From assembly GCA_026724425.1 (NCBI GenBank), contig JAIUCV010000011.1, positions 5,601,501-5,665,500 of the forward strand: a stretch of DNA of 64,000 bases, written 5' to 3'. A program made the position numbers and the translations under genes. Source of the stretch: Erythrophleum ivorense. Lineage: Eukaryota > Streptophyta > Magnoliopsida > Fabales > Fabaceae. Below, piece by piece: positions 10,920 through 24,600 of this stretch. Within the stretch, counting starts at the first letter, position 1. The number at the start of each line of letters is the position of its first letter. Under the pieces are notes generated by a model. The model was not told the origin of the DNA and ran no database searches. It was given only the letters and a program-made list of their open reading frames with translations.

Positions 10920-13900
10920 ATGGTGAGTTAGGGTTCTTGCTGCTTCTATCTCTGTCTTGTGCTTTCGTTGGGTTCTTGAAATAGTCGGCAAAGAAAGTGT
11001 ACTATGCTTTGACATTTTGTTTAGTCTCTCTAATTTTTGTTGACACTTTTGAAACTCTTTCATATATTGTGTTGGGGGTATCCTGTTGAAATTACAGTCG
11101 GATATACGGAAGTGGTTTTTGAAATCCCATGACAAGGGTAATGCTACGGAGCCGAAGCCTACGAATCAGGTGAAGCCTTCTCCAGCTAAACAACAGCCGG
11201 AAAAACCAGTGAGCCTCGTTGCCTTTTTTTTTTTCCTTGTTCTTATTTCAAGTTTATCAAGTCACCATGTAGCTATAGTTTTCTAGGTTCAAAGTTAACA
11301 ATGTTAGGGAGTATTACAGGAAACTAGTTTCAGTGTGAAGAATATGGGATTCTGACTCTTGATTTCTTTTCGATTACATGTATGGATTGCCTATTGAGCA
11401 AACTTCTTGTTTTGAAATCAGTGTAGTTGGGGATTTGCTTCCATGTTTAAGTAACGTGTCAATGGGAATCCAAAAGGTTGTTCTTTGTTTTGGCTTTTGC
11501 TTTCGTTCTGATCCTGTAACTTTTAAAACCTGGCTTAATAAAAAACAAGTAGGGTTTATTTAAAGATTTTGGTTTCTGTTATTGGCCTGAATCCTGATGG
11601 GCATGTCAAAACTTTTGCAATTCAAGGCACCAAATGTCACCTAGGGTTGTTAGGGCGCTTGCACTGATGAATATTTTGTTGGGTGGAAATCATGGATGAC
11701 TAGATATGATTTCTTTTGACTATCCTTGCCTACCTTGTTTCCTGTCAACTTCATGAAGAATTTGGAAGGAATAAAAATTTCTTTCCACAGGTAGCTGAAG
11801 GCCAAGAAAGTTCAGGGAGGAGGAAAACTAGCAAATATTTTGCCACTGACAAAAACAAACCAAAAGATGAAAAAGAGGCACAGGAGCTTCCTGCTAAAAG
11901 AAAGAATCCTAAGGACATTGAGGAATTGCAGAAGCCTCTTCCTAAAAAAATTCATTTAGATGATGAAGACAATGACTCTGCCTTGCTCACATCTAAAAAG
12001 AAATCAGCTGATACTACCCCAATAAAAAAATCAAAGAGTGAGTCTGGTAGGGGAATTCCACTTACGTCCCCAGATTTGGAAGAAAGTGATGAGGATGATG
12101 TTAAAGATGCCGTGTCACCCATTAAATCTGGTGGAAGGGGTCGTGGTGGAAGAGGAGCATCTACACAATCATCTGGTGGACGGGGTAGAGGGGGTGGAAG
12201 GGGTGGATTTATGAGTTTTGGAGAAAGAAAAGATCCTCCACACAAAGGAGAAAAGGTGCATAATTATTATGTATGTAAGGATCTGTCAATTGATAATATC
12301 ATGTCTTCATTAAGACATTGAAACTACTTTTGTATGTCAGGAAGTCCCTGAAGGTGCTCCTGATTGTTTGGCTGGTTTGACTTTCGTAATCAGTGGAACA
12401 CTGGACAGGTCCACCCCCCCCTCCTCATGCTTAAAGTTCACAATTTTTTGGACTTGCATTTGCAGTTCTTGCCTTAAAGTTCCTTTCTTCTTCTTCTTCT
12501 TCTCATTCTTGTTCTTCAAATATTTTTGGATTGTTGATTAGGTTCGCTTTCTACTAAGAGTTAGAGAGGATAGTACATAACTATGACTTATCCATATTTC
12601 ACTATCTTGAGTTTTGGTAATTAACTTGTGCATATTTATAGTTTGGAACGAGAAGAAGCAGAAGATTTGATTAAACGGCATGGTGGTCGTGTCACTGGAT
12701 CAGTCAGCAAAAAAACGGTACTACGATGCTTTACTTCATATGCGGTTGGATTTACATAATTGGCATGTGGTTAACATATTCTGTTTGCAGAATTATCTTT
12801 TATGTGATGAAGATATTGGAGGTCGAAAATCTTCAAAAGCCAAAGAACTGGGGTTAGTATCGCATACTTTAAGAAATCACGTCAAACAATATCCTTGTTC
12901 TATTTTCTATTTTCACTTACATTTTTCTTTTATTTTGTTTCATAGTACTAGCTTCCTCACTGAGGATGGGTTGTTTGACATGATCCGTGTATCAAAACCG
13001 GCAAAAGCTCCTCCACAAGAAGAATTGAAAAAGTTGGCAAAGAAGGCTGTTGGAACCCGGTCAAAAAGTCCTCAGAAAGCTGGAGTCAAGGGTAAGACCT
13101 AATATGCATGTACCTTTATTCTTTTGGTTATCATCATTCATGTTGTTCTTTTTCTTTCTTTCTGTGTATCTTTAAATTGGCGGTGAATCTTAAGAGTTGA
13201 AAAGTTGGTTAGAGTCTATGGGTATTCATTTGTTTGTATGCTTTAATTATTATGCTTCTATCAACAAATGCAGTCTCCCAATCTTCAGGAGCTTCTACTC
13301 CGGTGAAGCCTAAGGCAGAAATTTCTGTGCAATCTTTTTTCTTGTGGACAGAGAAGTATCGACCTAAGGTTCCAAATGACATTGTAGGAAATCAGTCACT
13401 TGTATGTGTCAGTCTTTATCACCATACTTTGTGGTTAAGTTTAATTTCTTCTATACCTGGATTTGAAGAAGCATTGTAAGATTTGTTGATGTTATGATGT
13501 ACAGATTAAACAGCTTCATGATTGGTTGGCACATTGGAATGAGCAATTTCTTGACCGTGGAAATAAAAAAAAGGGGAAAAAAGAAAATGACACGGGTTCC
13601 AAAAAAGCTGTCTTATTAAGTGGAACCCCTGGCATAGGAAAAACCACTTCAGCAAAGTTGGTCAGTCAGATGCTTGGTTTCCAAGCCATAGAGGTGGCAA
13701 CATGTCTCTTTAAAATCCATTTGTGGCAATAGCATTTCATCATCTAATTCATCGCATCTGTACTTTTGTATGTACTTCAGGTTAATGCTAGTGACAGCCG
13801 TGGGAAGGCTGATAGCAAAATTGTTAAAGGAATCAGTGGAAGCAATGCAAACTCTATAAAGGAACTTGTCACCAATGAGGCCTTGGGTGCGAATATGGAT

Positions 13901-16900
13901 CGGTTGGTCTTGCTTATCATAATTTTCTATGCATGAATGTATAAAATATACCCTGTGTTCAAGTTTCGTAAATTTTCAGGGCAAAGCATCCCAAAACTGT
14001 GCTCATTATGGATGAGGTTGATGGCATGTCAGCTGGTGATAGAGGCGGCATTGCTGATCTTATTGCTAGCATCAAGATATCAAAAATTCCGGTTATCTGC
14101 ATTTGTAATGACCGCTACAGCCAGAAACTGAAAAGTCTTGTGAACTACTGTCTGCTTCTTAGCTTTCGTAAACCTACAAAGCAACAGGTCTTTTTGCACC
14201 TGTTATTTTCTCCTGAATATTTGGTTTCTCTTGTTTATAAAATCTTTATTCAGATTAGGTCCTTGTAATGCTCTTCTTGCCAGTTCGGTTATACTTAGCT
14301 CGTGAAATTTTTGGGAAATTAGGAATACTTTCTGACAAATGATTATGCTTATTTGTATGAAGCATAAGAGTTGATTTTTCTAGCTTATAATAGAAGCATA
14401 ACACTTTATGTTGAGAATTGAACTCTTCTCCTGTAATTGCTTGGTACTTCTGAGGTGAAAATGGAAATGCATCTTTCTTTGAAGGTTGATACTCTATTTA
14501 CTTAATAAGTTAACAATTCTTCCTCTTTAATGATTGCATCAGCTTTGTAAGATATATTGCTTGAATTTGGAACATTGATTATTTGTGAAAGATTCATTTT
14601 CTTGGCCTTGGGATGTATAATTTCTATTAATTAGGTTGCTGAATTGTTGAATTTAGTGAGCTCAAAGATTGACTTCCTATTTGTCAGTCTTTTGATGACA
14701 TTACTTCATGTGTGACTTTCTTGAATTTAGGATGCAGTTGGTGTTAGAAAGCATGTTGAACTTGGAATAGAATATTTGTTTCATGATCTAGGCTTATAAC
14801 ATCTTCTCAGGTCTGCGGGGTTCAAAGTTGATAAATTTGAATCATATATGATATATTATCAAAATTCATGAATTTAATTATGCAATTCTCTTCTAAGATC
14901 ACTTGGTTTGGCTACATTGTTATTGTTAAGAGAAAGTTATTGTAATTAAGTTATTGTTATTATTGTTAAATCATGATTGGTTCTAGGAGAAATTATATTT
15001 ACCCTCCTGTTTCTGATGTCCTGCTCATATGTGAAATATCAAGGCTTGGCATCACATGCTAGCAAAATAATGCTTAGTTACTTGGATGAAGGGGAGGGAG
15101 AAGACGATGTGAAAGGAAAAGAGACTGAGGGAGATTGCAGATTAGTTTTATAAAATTTAAGGGAGACCGGGGTAATTCTTATTGTTAGTCTTACAGCAAG
15201 TCTAAAATGTAATTACAGAAAGGTCTGAATGATAATTGGTTACAAATGGTGTAACAGTCTAACACCAACCAACTAAAACTATATGCAAAATATCATTTTT
15301 TTTAATTAACACCCCTGGGCCCTTGAAATACAATTTATAATTTTTGGAAAGGGTTTACTAGTGTTTGCTGGTTGTTACCTTTTTTACTTGTCACTGTTTG
15401 ATCCTTCTTTATGAGGCAGATTATGAATAAAAGGGTTCTAGTCAGCAATTCTGTTGATTTGATTCTCCTGAAAGCTATTTTGGCATCGACACAATGATAT
15501 TGACAGGTGGTCCACCAGAGGGTGGCCAATATTTTCAAATATATAGCTTTAGTTTCTGAAGTCTGCTAATTTTCTCTTCGTTTTAATACAAGTATGGTGG
15601 GATATGGAAAGCTTTTCTATATATTTTAATGTGAGATTTGATTTATTCCAGATGGCAAAGAGGTTGATGCAAATTGCAAAAGCTGAAGGGCTTCAAGTTA
15701 ATGAGGTAAAAGCCTGATGAATTAATTAGTTTTATCTTATTGCTTGGAGGTTATAATTGTAATTAATTGTATGAATTTTGAGGGTAATGAACTACTTTGA
15801 ATCATTGATATTTGTCACTGACAAATTTACAATTATCTTCATTGTATTGACTAACCTATTCCATTGAGTCATTCACCATGATTGTTCCAGATTGCTCTTC
15901 AGGAGCTAGCAGAAAGAGTTAATGGAGATATGCGCATGGCACTAAATCAGTTACAATATATGAGCCTCTCCATGTCAGTTATTAACTACGATGACATTAG
16001 GCAGCGCCTTCTATCTAGCTCAAAGGATGAAGACATCTCACCATTCACAGCTGTTGATAAGTATGAAATTAGTCCATCTCTAGTTAAACTATGTATTGTC
16101 ATAATAAAGGCCTTGTGCCTTGCATAACAAGGACTTTATCCATTTTGGAAGCTAAAGCATTAAATATTTAGAAGATTTTGTGAATTATGAGCCATAACAT
16201 ATGCTAACTTGTCATCTTATCTTGTAGGCTTTTTGGTTTTAATGCTGGGAAGTTAAAAATGGATGAGAGGATTAACCTTAGCATGAGTGATCCTGACCTT
16301 GTTCCTCTTCTCATTCAGGTTCTTTCATTGCTTTTGACTTTGTTAATTTTGGAAATGTAATATTGGAGAAGTATCTGAAAACTGCTTTACGACTATCTTG
16401 GTTGTGCCTAATTTTCTTGTCCATGAATTATTTCAAGGGAAAGTTATCATTTTATCTGTGCCTACATGGTTGCTATTCATATTTTAACCTTGACCTTATT
16501 ACCAGAAATTTTTACTATGCCACAATCTAGAAGTCCAAAATAGCCTTTGCTTTTCTTTCCTTGTTGTATTTGATGTTTTGTTGCTGAATAATAGTCGTAT
16601 GTGTAATGCTGCCTTTAGGACAAGTAGTTAAAATATCCTTATAACTTTTTGACATATTATACATGCAGGAAAATTATATTAATTATAGACCAAGCTTGGT
16701 TAGTAAGGATGACAACGATATGAAGCGCATGAAGTTAATTGCCCGTGCTGCTGAGTCTATTGCTGATGGAGATATAGTGAATGTACAGATTCGAAGATAT
16801 CAACAGTGGCAGCTCTCTCAAGCTAGCTCTCTGGCATCAAGTATAATTCCGTATGTAGCTTATCTCTGCTCTGGAAAATGAGAAGGTTTCCTTATTAATT

Positions 16901-19762
16901 CTCCATCATGTAGTTGTTCATCCCAATCTTTTTCTATGCTTCTGTTTCAGTGCTTCATTGTTGCATGGGCAAAGAGAAATACTTGAACAGGTAAAATAGG
17001 TTTATCTCATGCATTCTTTTGCAATATGTCCTTCTTTCTTTTTCATTTTGGTTTTCTGTTTGTGTTTTGGGTTTTTAAAATTTGATTTAATTCTTTAATG
17101 CACTATATGTCCTTAAATTTCTCCATTTGCCCATTTGATGAGGAAAACTTTTTGAGTTTGATCTTTCATCCCTTTCTCTGAGCTAAATGCCTGAGTTTAT
17201 GCGTACATTCAGCCTTTTTTGTCTTACTGATGCAGTATGAGGGATATTAATTAAGGTATTTGGATTAATTTATTATTTTGTTGTAATTTGGGATATAGGA
17301 TTGATAATTTGGAAGCTAGCATTCTAGTATAATTTAAGTAATTGGGACTTTAGAATTTAGTTGATTGGGTGTTGGGATGCTATCCCTATTAGTACTAGTA
17401 TTTCATTTTCATGTTGAATTAGGATTTCATTAGTCTTAAGTTTGCGTTGCTTGTCCTAGTTGAAGTAGGATCTGTTGAGTCTTGTGTTTGGATCATAGTC
17501 ACTAATTAAACTAGTTGAACCAATTTTTTTAAAAATATATGTACAAACATTTTTTGTACGTTAAAAACCAAGTTAAGAAATGCAATTAAAATTTTATTTG
17601 AATAAAATGTAATAAAAATTATGTCCATATTCAAAATTTAATAAATTATAATGAAGCCAAAAATGTGATACGGTGCTTGGATTTTGATTATGATTTGTGT
17701 AAAAGATTTGACGTCGGAAATAACTGAATGTGTTGAACACATCTTAGCACTACTCAAAATCTTAGGGCTCATTTGGTTAGATGAATGTCAGGCATATAAA
17801 AGTAAAAAGAGTGTAAAATGTAAGTAGGTAGGATAGGAAATGATATGTATGCCCCTACTTTTGAAAAAATAATAAAAAAAGATAGGTATTGTTGAGTAAT
17901 GATTATAAAGATATAACAGATATTGCAAAAAAAAAAAGAAAAAAAGAAAAGATTGCATTGCAAACTACATAAGAGCGCTTAGAAACTTTCTTCTTACTGC
18001 ATGGGTCTGGCCTTTAGATCTATATTATGCGAAATACTCATTTTGGAGTGTTCATTGTTCTGGTTCTCTTCCCCATTATACATCATACTTTTTTTTTTTC
18101 TCTTTCCTGTTGGTCTCTCTGAAAGAATCCCATTAGTTTTGGATTCTTACTCAATGTCACAATTTGCATCATTTCTGCAGGGAGAACGGAATTATAATCG
18201 GTTTGGTGGCTGGCTGGGAAAGAACTCAACAAGGGGCAAAAACTTGAGGCTTTTGGAAGATCTGCATGTTCACATTCTTGCTTCTGGCGAATCTAGTTCA
18301 GGAAGGTAAATAAGGTTCACCATAATACCATCAGTTTATTATCAGCATGTTTTCTCATGCATCCAAAGTTTTACTTGTTTCAGTTGCTTGTTAAAGACTC
18401 CTGAGAGCACATGTAAATCATTTATTAATGATCTTGTTAAGGATTAGGATGGGGACTAATTTGTCTTTATTTGCAACTTGCAAGCATTTGCTGTTCAAAC
18501 CTTCAATTTTTTAAGTTTTTGATCCAGTTTTCAATATTAGGAACTTTCATCAATTTTAAGTATCTGGGATATAATTTGATCCGGTCTGTCTGTTCTGTGC
18601 TATTATAGGTAGAAGATAGGTGTCCAGTAGATTTCTGGACTTCATAGTTCTCTCTCTCTCTCTATATATATATATATGTGTCTGTGTGTGTGTGTGTGAG
18701 AAAAGACAAAGATGGAAGAGGGGGGAGGGGGCAACTCACTGTTTCTCCTCCTTCTTCCTCATACTCACGCTTCATTAATTGGTATAGGGAAACCCTCCGT
18801 TTGGAACATCTTACACTACTGCTTAAACGATTGACAGAACCACTGCGAGTCTTGCCTAAGGTTGGAAGTACACTTTTGCTTAAGGTTGTAAACATTTGGA
18901 ATTATTTAACCTGAATATTACTTGAATTGCACCTTTCCTTGTGAAAATGATCAGGATGAAGCTGTTCAGGAAGTTGTGGAATTTATGAATACATACTCAA
19001 TCAGTCAGGAGGATTTTGATACTATTGTAGAGTTATCAAAATTCAAGGTGATTTACCTGTATCTGATGGAGTCGTTAGAAACTTTTCTCAACCTCAAGTT
19101 CATTTTTGATGTTATATGCATCAGGGTCATCCAAATCCACTAGATGGCATACAGCCTGCTGTTAAATCTGCACTGACAAAAGCATACAAAGAAGAAAGCA
19201 AATCTCGGATGGTTCGAGCTGCAGATCTAGTTACTATTCCTGGAATGAAAAAGGTCCCTAAGAAGCGAGTTGCTGCTCTCCTAGAACCGGCTGATGAAGG
19301 ACTGGAACAGGGGGAAGGTGACACCCTGGAAGAGAGTGAAGAAGAGAAATCCTCAGACACAGAGGAGTTCGGTAAGTTTTGTTTGCAGTTTTGATTATTC
19401 TTATTAGCTGTTTAAATTAATTTATGGCATCTAACTTTTTGCATCCTTCATTAGAAGGTACCACCACTGGTGAGAAGCTACAGTCAGAACTTCAAAGTTT
19501 AAATTCGAAGGGTAGGTCATAATTTGCCATTAGATTGTGCTAATATATAATTTTAGGCTATTGCTCTTGAATGGGTGAGGATAATTGATGATTTCTTATG
19601 TCTACTTATGTATGTAATGTAGCCATGCAAGTACAATTGGATTTGAAGGGAGCAGTAAATTCTAGGGCCAAGAAGACACCAGCTGGAGGAGGTAAAGGTG
19701 CTTCTGCATCCGCAGAGAAGGGTGGGCAAGCTTCAAGAGGTGGGGCAAAAAGGAAGAGGTGA
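10920..19762 (+). CDS. RFC1: Replication factor C subunit 1 (clamp loader large subunit)
   Basis: RFC1 is the large subunit of the nuclear clamp loader that opens and loads PCNA at primer ends. The 22 coding exons give 949 aa with all phases matching: 10920-10922, 11098-11208, 11791-12255, 12341-12408, 12642-12717, 12791-12852, 12946-13091, 13274-13401, 13505-13693, 13781-13902, 13980-14187, 15652-15705, 15891-16060, 16228-16318, 16669-16850, 16951-16990, 18181-18305, 18788-18860, 18955-19047, 19125-19371, 19455-19511, 19623-19762. The N-terminus MSDIRKWFLK resembles the PCNA-binding start of other RFC1 proteins. Then come a basic/acidic linker, a Gly/Arg-rich tract, a BRCT domain (about 201-276) and the AAA+ ATPase with Walker A GTPGIGKT (393-400) and Walker B LIMDE (465-469). 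The RFC collar follows, then a Lys/Arg-rich tail ending AKRKR. The start codon alone forms the coding part of exon 1. Length is close to Arabidopsis RFC1 (At5g22010). Confidence 0.96.
17764..17965. mobile_element. MITE-like element in RFC1 intron 16
   Basis: The element starts GGGCTCATTTGGTTAGATGAATG and runs to an A-rich segment and GATTGCATTG. It shares much of its length with 20149-20334: both have TAATxATTATAA, then ATATTGCAAAAAA, then GATTxCATTG. The matching right terminus is lost here. It lies in the 1.2 kb intron 16991-18180. Confidence 0.55.
18649..18698. repeat. Compound microsatellite (TC)n(TA)n(TG)n in RFC1 intron 17
   Basis: An uninterrupted dinucleotide run changes from TC to TA to TG within about 50 bases, in the intron 18306-18787. 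It is likely to be length-variable between individuals. Confidence 0.9.
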
Positions 19763-20148
19763 AAAATTTATCGAACTACAGGTTTTGTGTCTTCTGTCTT
19801 CTTGGGTTTATAGCCATTGCCTCACAGGTTTAAGTATGTCTTTACCTTTTGTCCGGCGAGTATCTCTCCTTTATTCCTCTCGTGAGGGATTTTATGAGGG
19901 GCATAACTTTGAAGATTTGTACATGTACCGTGTTCTTCTTGCAATTGGTGTACTAGGGTCTTTTTGAGTTGCCCTGGTTATTTTTCCAACCAGGGTTCCA
20001 TGATACATGGATTCATTGTATGGTGGGTTTTTTCTGAATCGAGAGTATATTCATGAGTTAAACCTTTTCATGCTGCATCCTATTTTTCGCTTCTCACTCT
20101 TCTAATATTCCCAATGAAGGATTCAGGAGTATAGTCATTTTAACTTAG

Positions 20149-20334
20149 AACCCGTTTGATTGGGTGAATATTAAGTATGTAAAAGAAAAAAATAATATAA
20201 AATGTGATAGGTGAAATAAAAAATAACATTCTTTGATTTTTAAAAAAGTAATAAAAAGTGAATTAAATAATAATTATAAGAGTATAATATATATTGCAAA
20301 AAAGATTACATTGCTGGTGAGTAAACCAAATGGA
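20149..20334. mobile_element. MITE-like element downstream of RFC1
   Basis: The left end, AACCCGTTTGATTGGGTGA, and the inverted right end, GATCCATTTGGTTTACTCACC, are loosely complementary. The interior is AT-rich and non-coding and resembles 17764-17965. It has no coding capacity, and the superfamily is not clear from the termini alone. Confidence 0.55.
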
Positions 20335-20777
20335 TCCTTGGTATCTTGGATGTTTTGGTACAGATGATTTGCATGATCTAATGTACTAAAAGTGTCTAAG
20401 ATGACCATATGATAGTGTTTCATATCTCTCAGATGGAAATTTCATATCACGCCCTACAAAATGTTACTTATATTATTTGTCCAATAATTTTTAATTGTTA
20501 TACTAAATATAGAAATATTAAAAGTTTTGATATCCAATATATTATAAATGTGAAATAATATGGTACATGCCTTATTTGAATTTTGTATCCGATTGTCTTG
20601 TTAGTCATTTGTTCCACGATATTGGCCAACTCATGCCATAATTTCTTTAATAATCAATGCCAAATATTCCCATCGTTCTTTCAAAAAAAAAAAAAAGCAA
20701 TGAATAATGGATGGGATACTGGAAGAAGGAATGAGCAGGGTATGGAGTTTAATTTCGTTGCGCACTGAGAGTCCTAC

Positions 20778-21095
20778 GGCCTGTTTGAAATTGTTTTTGT
20801 TTTAATGTTTTCAAAACATATGTTTTCAAGAACAAGTTTTTGAGAACAAAAAAATGAAAAAATCTGTTTGAATCGTTATTTTGAAAAGTAATTATTTTTT
20901 GTTTTTTACCTGATTCTGTAGAACAAAAATTACAGAACACTTAAAAAGTGTTCTGATTTTTTTGTTTTTGAAAACAAAATTTTGTTTTTTTGTTTTACAA
21001 AACACTTCATTAAAAACACATTATCAAACAGGTTTTTTTGTTTTTTTGTTCTTGAAAACAAAAAAATTGTTTTGCAGAATCAAATCAAACAGGCC
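20778..21095. mobile_element. Fold-back MITE with GGCCTGTTTGA termini
   Basis: The left end is GGCCTGTTTGAAATTG and the right end is TCAAACAGGCC, a perfect 11-base inverted repeat that continues loosely inward through T/A-rich sequence. CCTA lies beside both ends, though one base away on the left. The interior is full of TTTTGTTTT and AAAACAAAA runs that can pair. It is non-coding and lies between RFC1 and the SDH6-like gene. Confidence 0.75.
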
Positions 21096-21663
21096 CCTAG
21101 TTACTGTCGTACGTAATTTCTAATTTTATCATATTGACATAAAAAATTAGGCATTGAAATAAACTTATGAAAAAGTCAAAGTAAACACACACAAAAAGTG
21201 CAAGAAATAAAACTTGTTAATAAATTTAAATATAAATTAATTTATTAAATTTGTTAAAAGTCCATTAGTTATTACACTAAAATTGTTCTGAGCTTTTCGG
21301 CCTAAAGTGTTTTTAAAATCAGTTCATCAAATCAAAATTATGCTTGAGACCCAACGCTACCAAATCCACACTTTATTTGTATTGCCCTTTTATCTATAAT
21401 GATTTAATATAAAAAATAATAATGATAGTTAATGAAGGTGTTATTTTTACACTACTGGCGTTATTCTTATATTTTACATGTAAAATATTTTATTATATAA
21501 AAATTACTTTAATTAAAAGAAAGTATGAACATTTCTCATTGGGAAACAAGAAAGTGCATGAATATTGAATACATAAAATCTCCAACTTGGTGAGAGCTGA
21601 TTGGTTGGAAACCAACAAGTATCACAGCATTAACCGCAGACGAGAGAAGCCTCCACAGCGATC

Positions 21664-24600
21664 ATGAACATGATAGACGCGAGAGCGCAATGTAGAGATT
21701 TGATTCTGATGAGGATAATCCTTTATCAAGAGGCATGGAAAGGCTACAACGAGTTTTGGTCAAAGAGATTCTCCTTCCTCACTAACTATACCACTTTCAT
21801 CAACCGCCATAGGCCCCTTCCTTCTTGGTCTACCTCCCATGTCCATCTCTTCATTACCTCCGACCCTCTTCATGGACCCGTCGTAAGGATTCTATCTCTT
21901 TCTCTTCTCTATTTATGATGGGTCTTTATCAACCTTTGATTCATTTTTTATTGACTTTCTGTGTCAGTGGTATTTGGCTTGTTTATTATTGATTTGCCCT
22001 GTGAAGTTCTTATGGATGGGTTTCTCCCCCTATTGTGATTCCACATTCCCATGCCCGGAACTTACCACCCGATGTTTTGCATCTTTTTATGGTACGTAAA
22101 CCGTTTGGGGCACATCCGTGCTTTCGATAAGATTCCACCTTTGCCTGCAGAGTTGAAAGTAGAAGACTGCCCCTTTCATGTATAGCCGAGTCCTTCGGAA
22201 GGCGATATGGGCTTGTCAATACCTCTCTAGTTTACGATACACATATGAACCATTAGTTGGAAATTTCAAGATTATATCATTAGGATTTCTGTGGTAAAAT
22301 TCCTCACTCGTTTAAAAATTCCCTAGTTCTCGGAGTTGTCTGCATGACTTATTAAGCATATAGCTGGAAGTATGGTTCTGGTGGCTTGCTATGTGGAATC
22401 AAACATAATAAACGAGGGTGGCACTTTGGTTGTGTTAGCTTACTGTATTCGGAAGCATCCTGTTAAATGAGTATAGGAATGAATGTATGATAGTACATAT
22501 ATATTCTGCTCCATCTTTTAACATTTGTATTATTTATGTGAGCTGCTAAGATTTTGTCCTTTGCAGATAATTGAGCGACTATGCTCGATAGAATATCTTT
22601 CGAAATCTCATTATGGTACATATCTCTGTCCATCCTTCATCTATTTTCTTCTAACGTGCTGTGTTGTCATTAGTTATGGCAACTATGCCGTAGAATCTAG
22701 ACGTACATACCAATTGTTTGGTTGTAAGTTGTGCCATGGTGTGATTTGTTTGAAGACCTCTGGTTGAGATTCACATGACAACATTACCCGATCACTTGGT
22801 GGTTGTGATCCTTATAATCAGAAGAGACCAAAGAACTGAACATGTTTCCAACACAAATGGCAGGCTGGCAGTCCTCCTCAAACATCCCCCTCTCGCCAAA
22901 AGACAAAAAATCTTGATGGCTAACCAAATTCTCTGCTTCATATGTTATTGTGCATGATGTAGCCCAGTTTCTCAATAGAGTTTCAAGCTAAAGACTTGCA
23001 AACCCAAGTTGCTAGTGCTCTTGAACTGCTATAATTATTATCGTGCCTATTGTCTCATCATTATGAGAGAGGTTGCCTTAACATCTTTTTGTTTCGCTTT
23101 TTTTTTTTTTTTTGACGATGTTTATTTTTGTTGTAGTCAAAATGGCTCATATTCTTCTGATTTGTTGGTTGGTGTTATCTTGTTTGCAATAGTTGACGGA
23201 TTTCAATGATTGAGGAGGTTAACAATGTCTCCAGTCACGAGTATTTCTAAATTCGTTTCTGGGAGCTTCTACTATACGTCAAGCAACATTCGCATTTTGC
23301 ATAAGAAGACAATTTGAGGATTGAAAGATTTAAAAGCTACAATTATTGGACAAGAGAGCTGATTTTATCAAATTGTTGGGATTAGCTTTAAAATTGTTCC
23401 ACTATTTTCGATATCTATATCATTTAGCTTTGCAAATTCTCCTTTTGCGTTTTCCTTTCATCATTTTGTCGTTATATTGACATGTAACTAGTCTGTAAAT
23501 AAGCAAGAAATAGAAAAATAAAAATAAAATTAAATGATTAAGTGACGAATGACATGTTAGTGGCCATTTGGTATATTTGGTACGCCAGTTTAATATCTAA
23601 AAAATTAAGTATAAAAATAAAAATAAAAAATAAAAAGATAATTTTAGAGATAGAAAATAATTTTAATATCTCTATTTTAATAATTAAATAATAATTAATA
23701 GATAATATTAAATAATAATTGAATAATTATTAAAAAGATAAAATAGATATTTTACATAATTTTTTTTTATTTTTTTTTCTTGCCCTATCAAACATGCCCT
23801 AAGTGATGGAAATAGAAAAGAAATGATGGAATGACGAGAGATGGATGAAAAGGAATGTCTTGTGTTTGATACGATGCAGAAAAGAAATGAAATCCCTTTT
23901 CAATTGTATGTTAGGTAAAAAAAAAATAGTATAAGGATAAAATGATAAGACGAGAGAATGACAAAATTGCCTCCGACTAAGGGGGAAAAAGTATTTTTTA
24001 TTTTTTTATTTTTTACTAGATGAAGAAAGTAGATACAACGTACAATGACCAGATGAGACCTCTGGGATTGATTTAATAAGTGATGGTGAGGCATATTTGA
24101 CATTTCTCTAATTTAGCTCCAAATTTTTATCTCCATCTCGCGTTATAATGACTGAAAGCTATTTAAAAAAAAAAAAACTTTCCCTTTCTGCCATGCTTTT
24201 TATCTATTAAATAAATTTTGAGAATGATTTCATTTCACTTTTCATTTCTAACGTGATACCAAACAAGGTATAAGATATTCTTTTTGTTAATATTTTCCAT
24301 TGCTGCAATAAATATTTATTTCCTGTTTTAAATCAGAGAATATATTTTTTGAGAGTATATGAGTAAGCATTGTGGCTGTGGCAGTCAAAATTTATTATGT
24401 TGTTTTTACGCAGATTTTAGTGAATCTATTTTTGGAAATAAAGAAGTTTGCCACCTGGAACATATTGTTGATTTTGCGTTGTACTAGACACTAAATATCA
24501 TTTTTTTTTTCTTTCAGCTGAGAACTGCTAGAGAAGCCATAAACTATGGCCTCACAAGAAGTGTTATTGGAGCAGTATCTACTGCAGGTTTCACCTGGAA

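Noticed and set aside
22562..22614. Exon-like stretch after TTTGCAG in SDH6-like intron 1
   Set aside because: It has an acceptor-like start, but the peptide IIERLCSIEYLS has no counterpart in the family, and exons 1 and 2 already join in phase without it.
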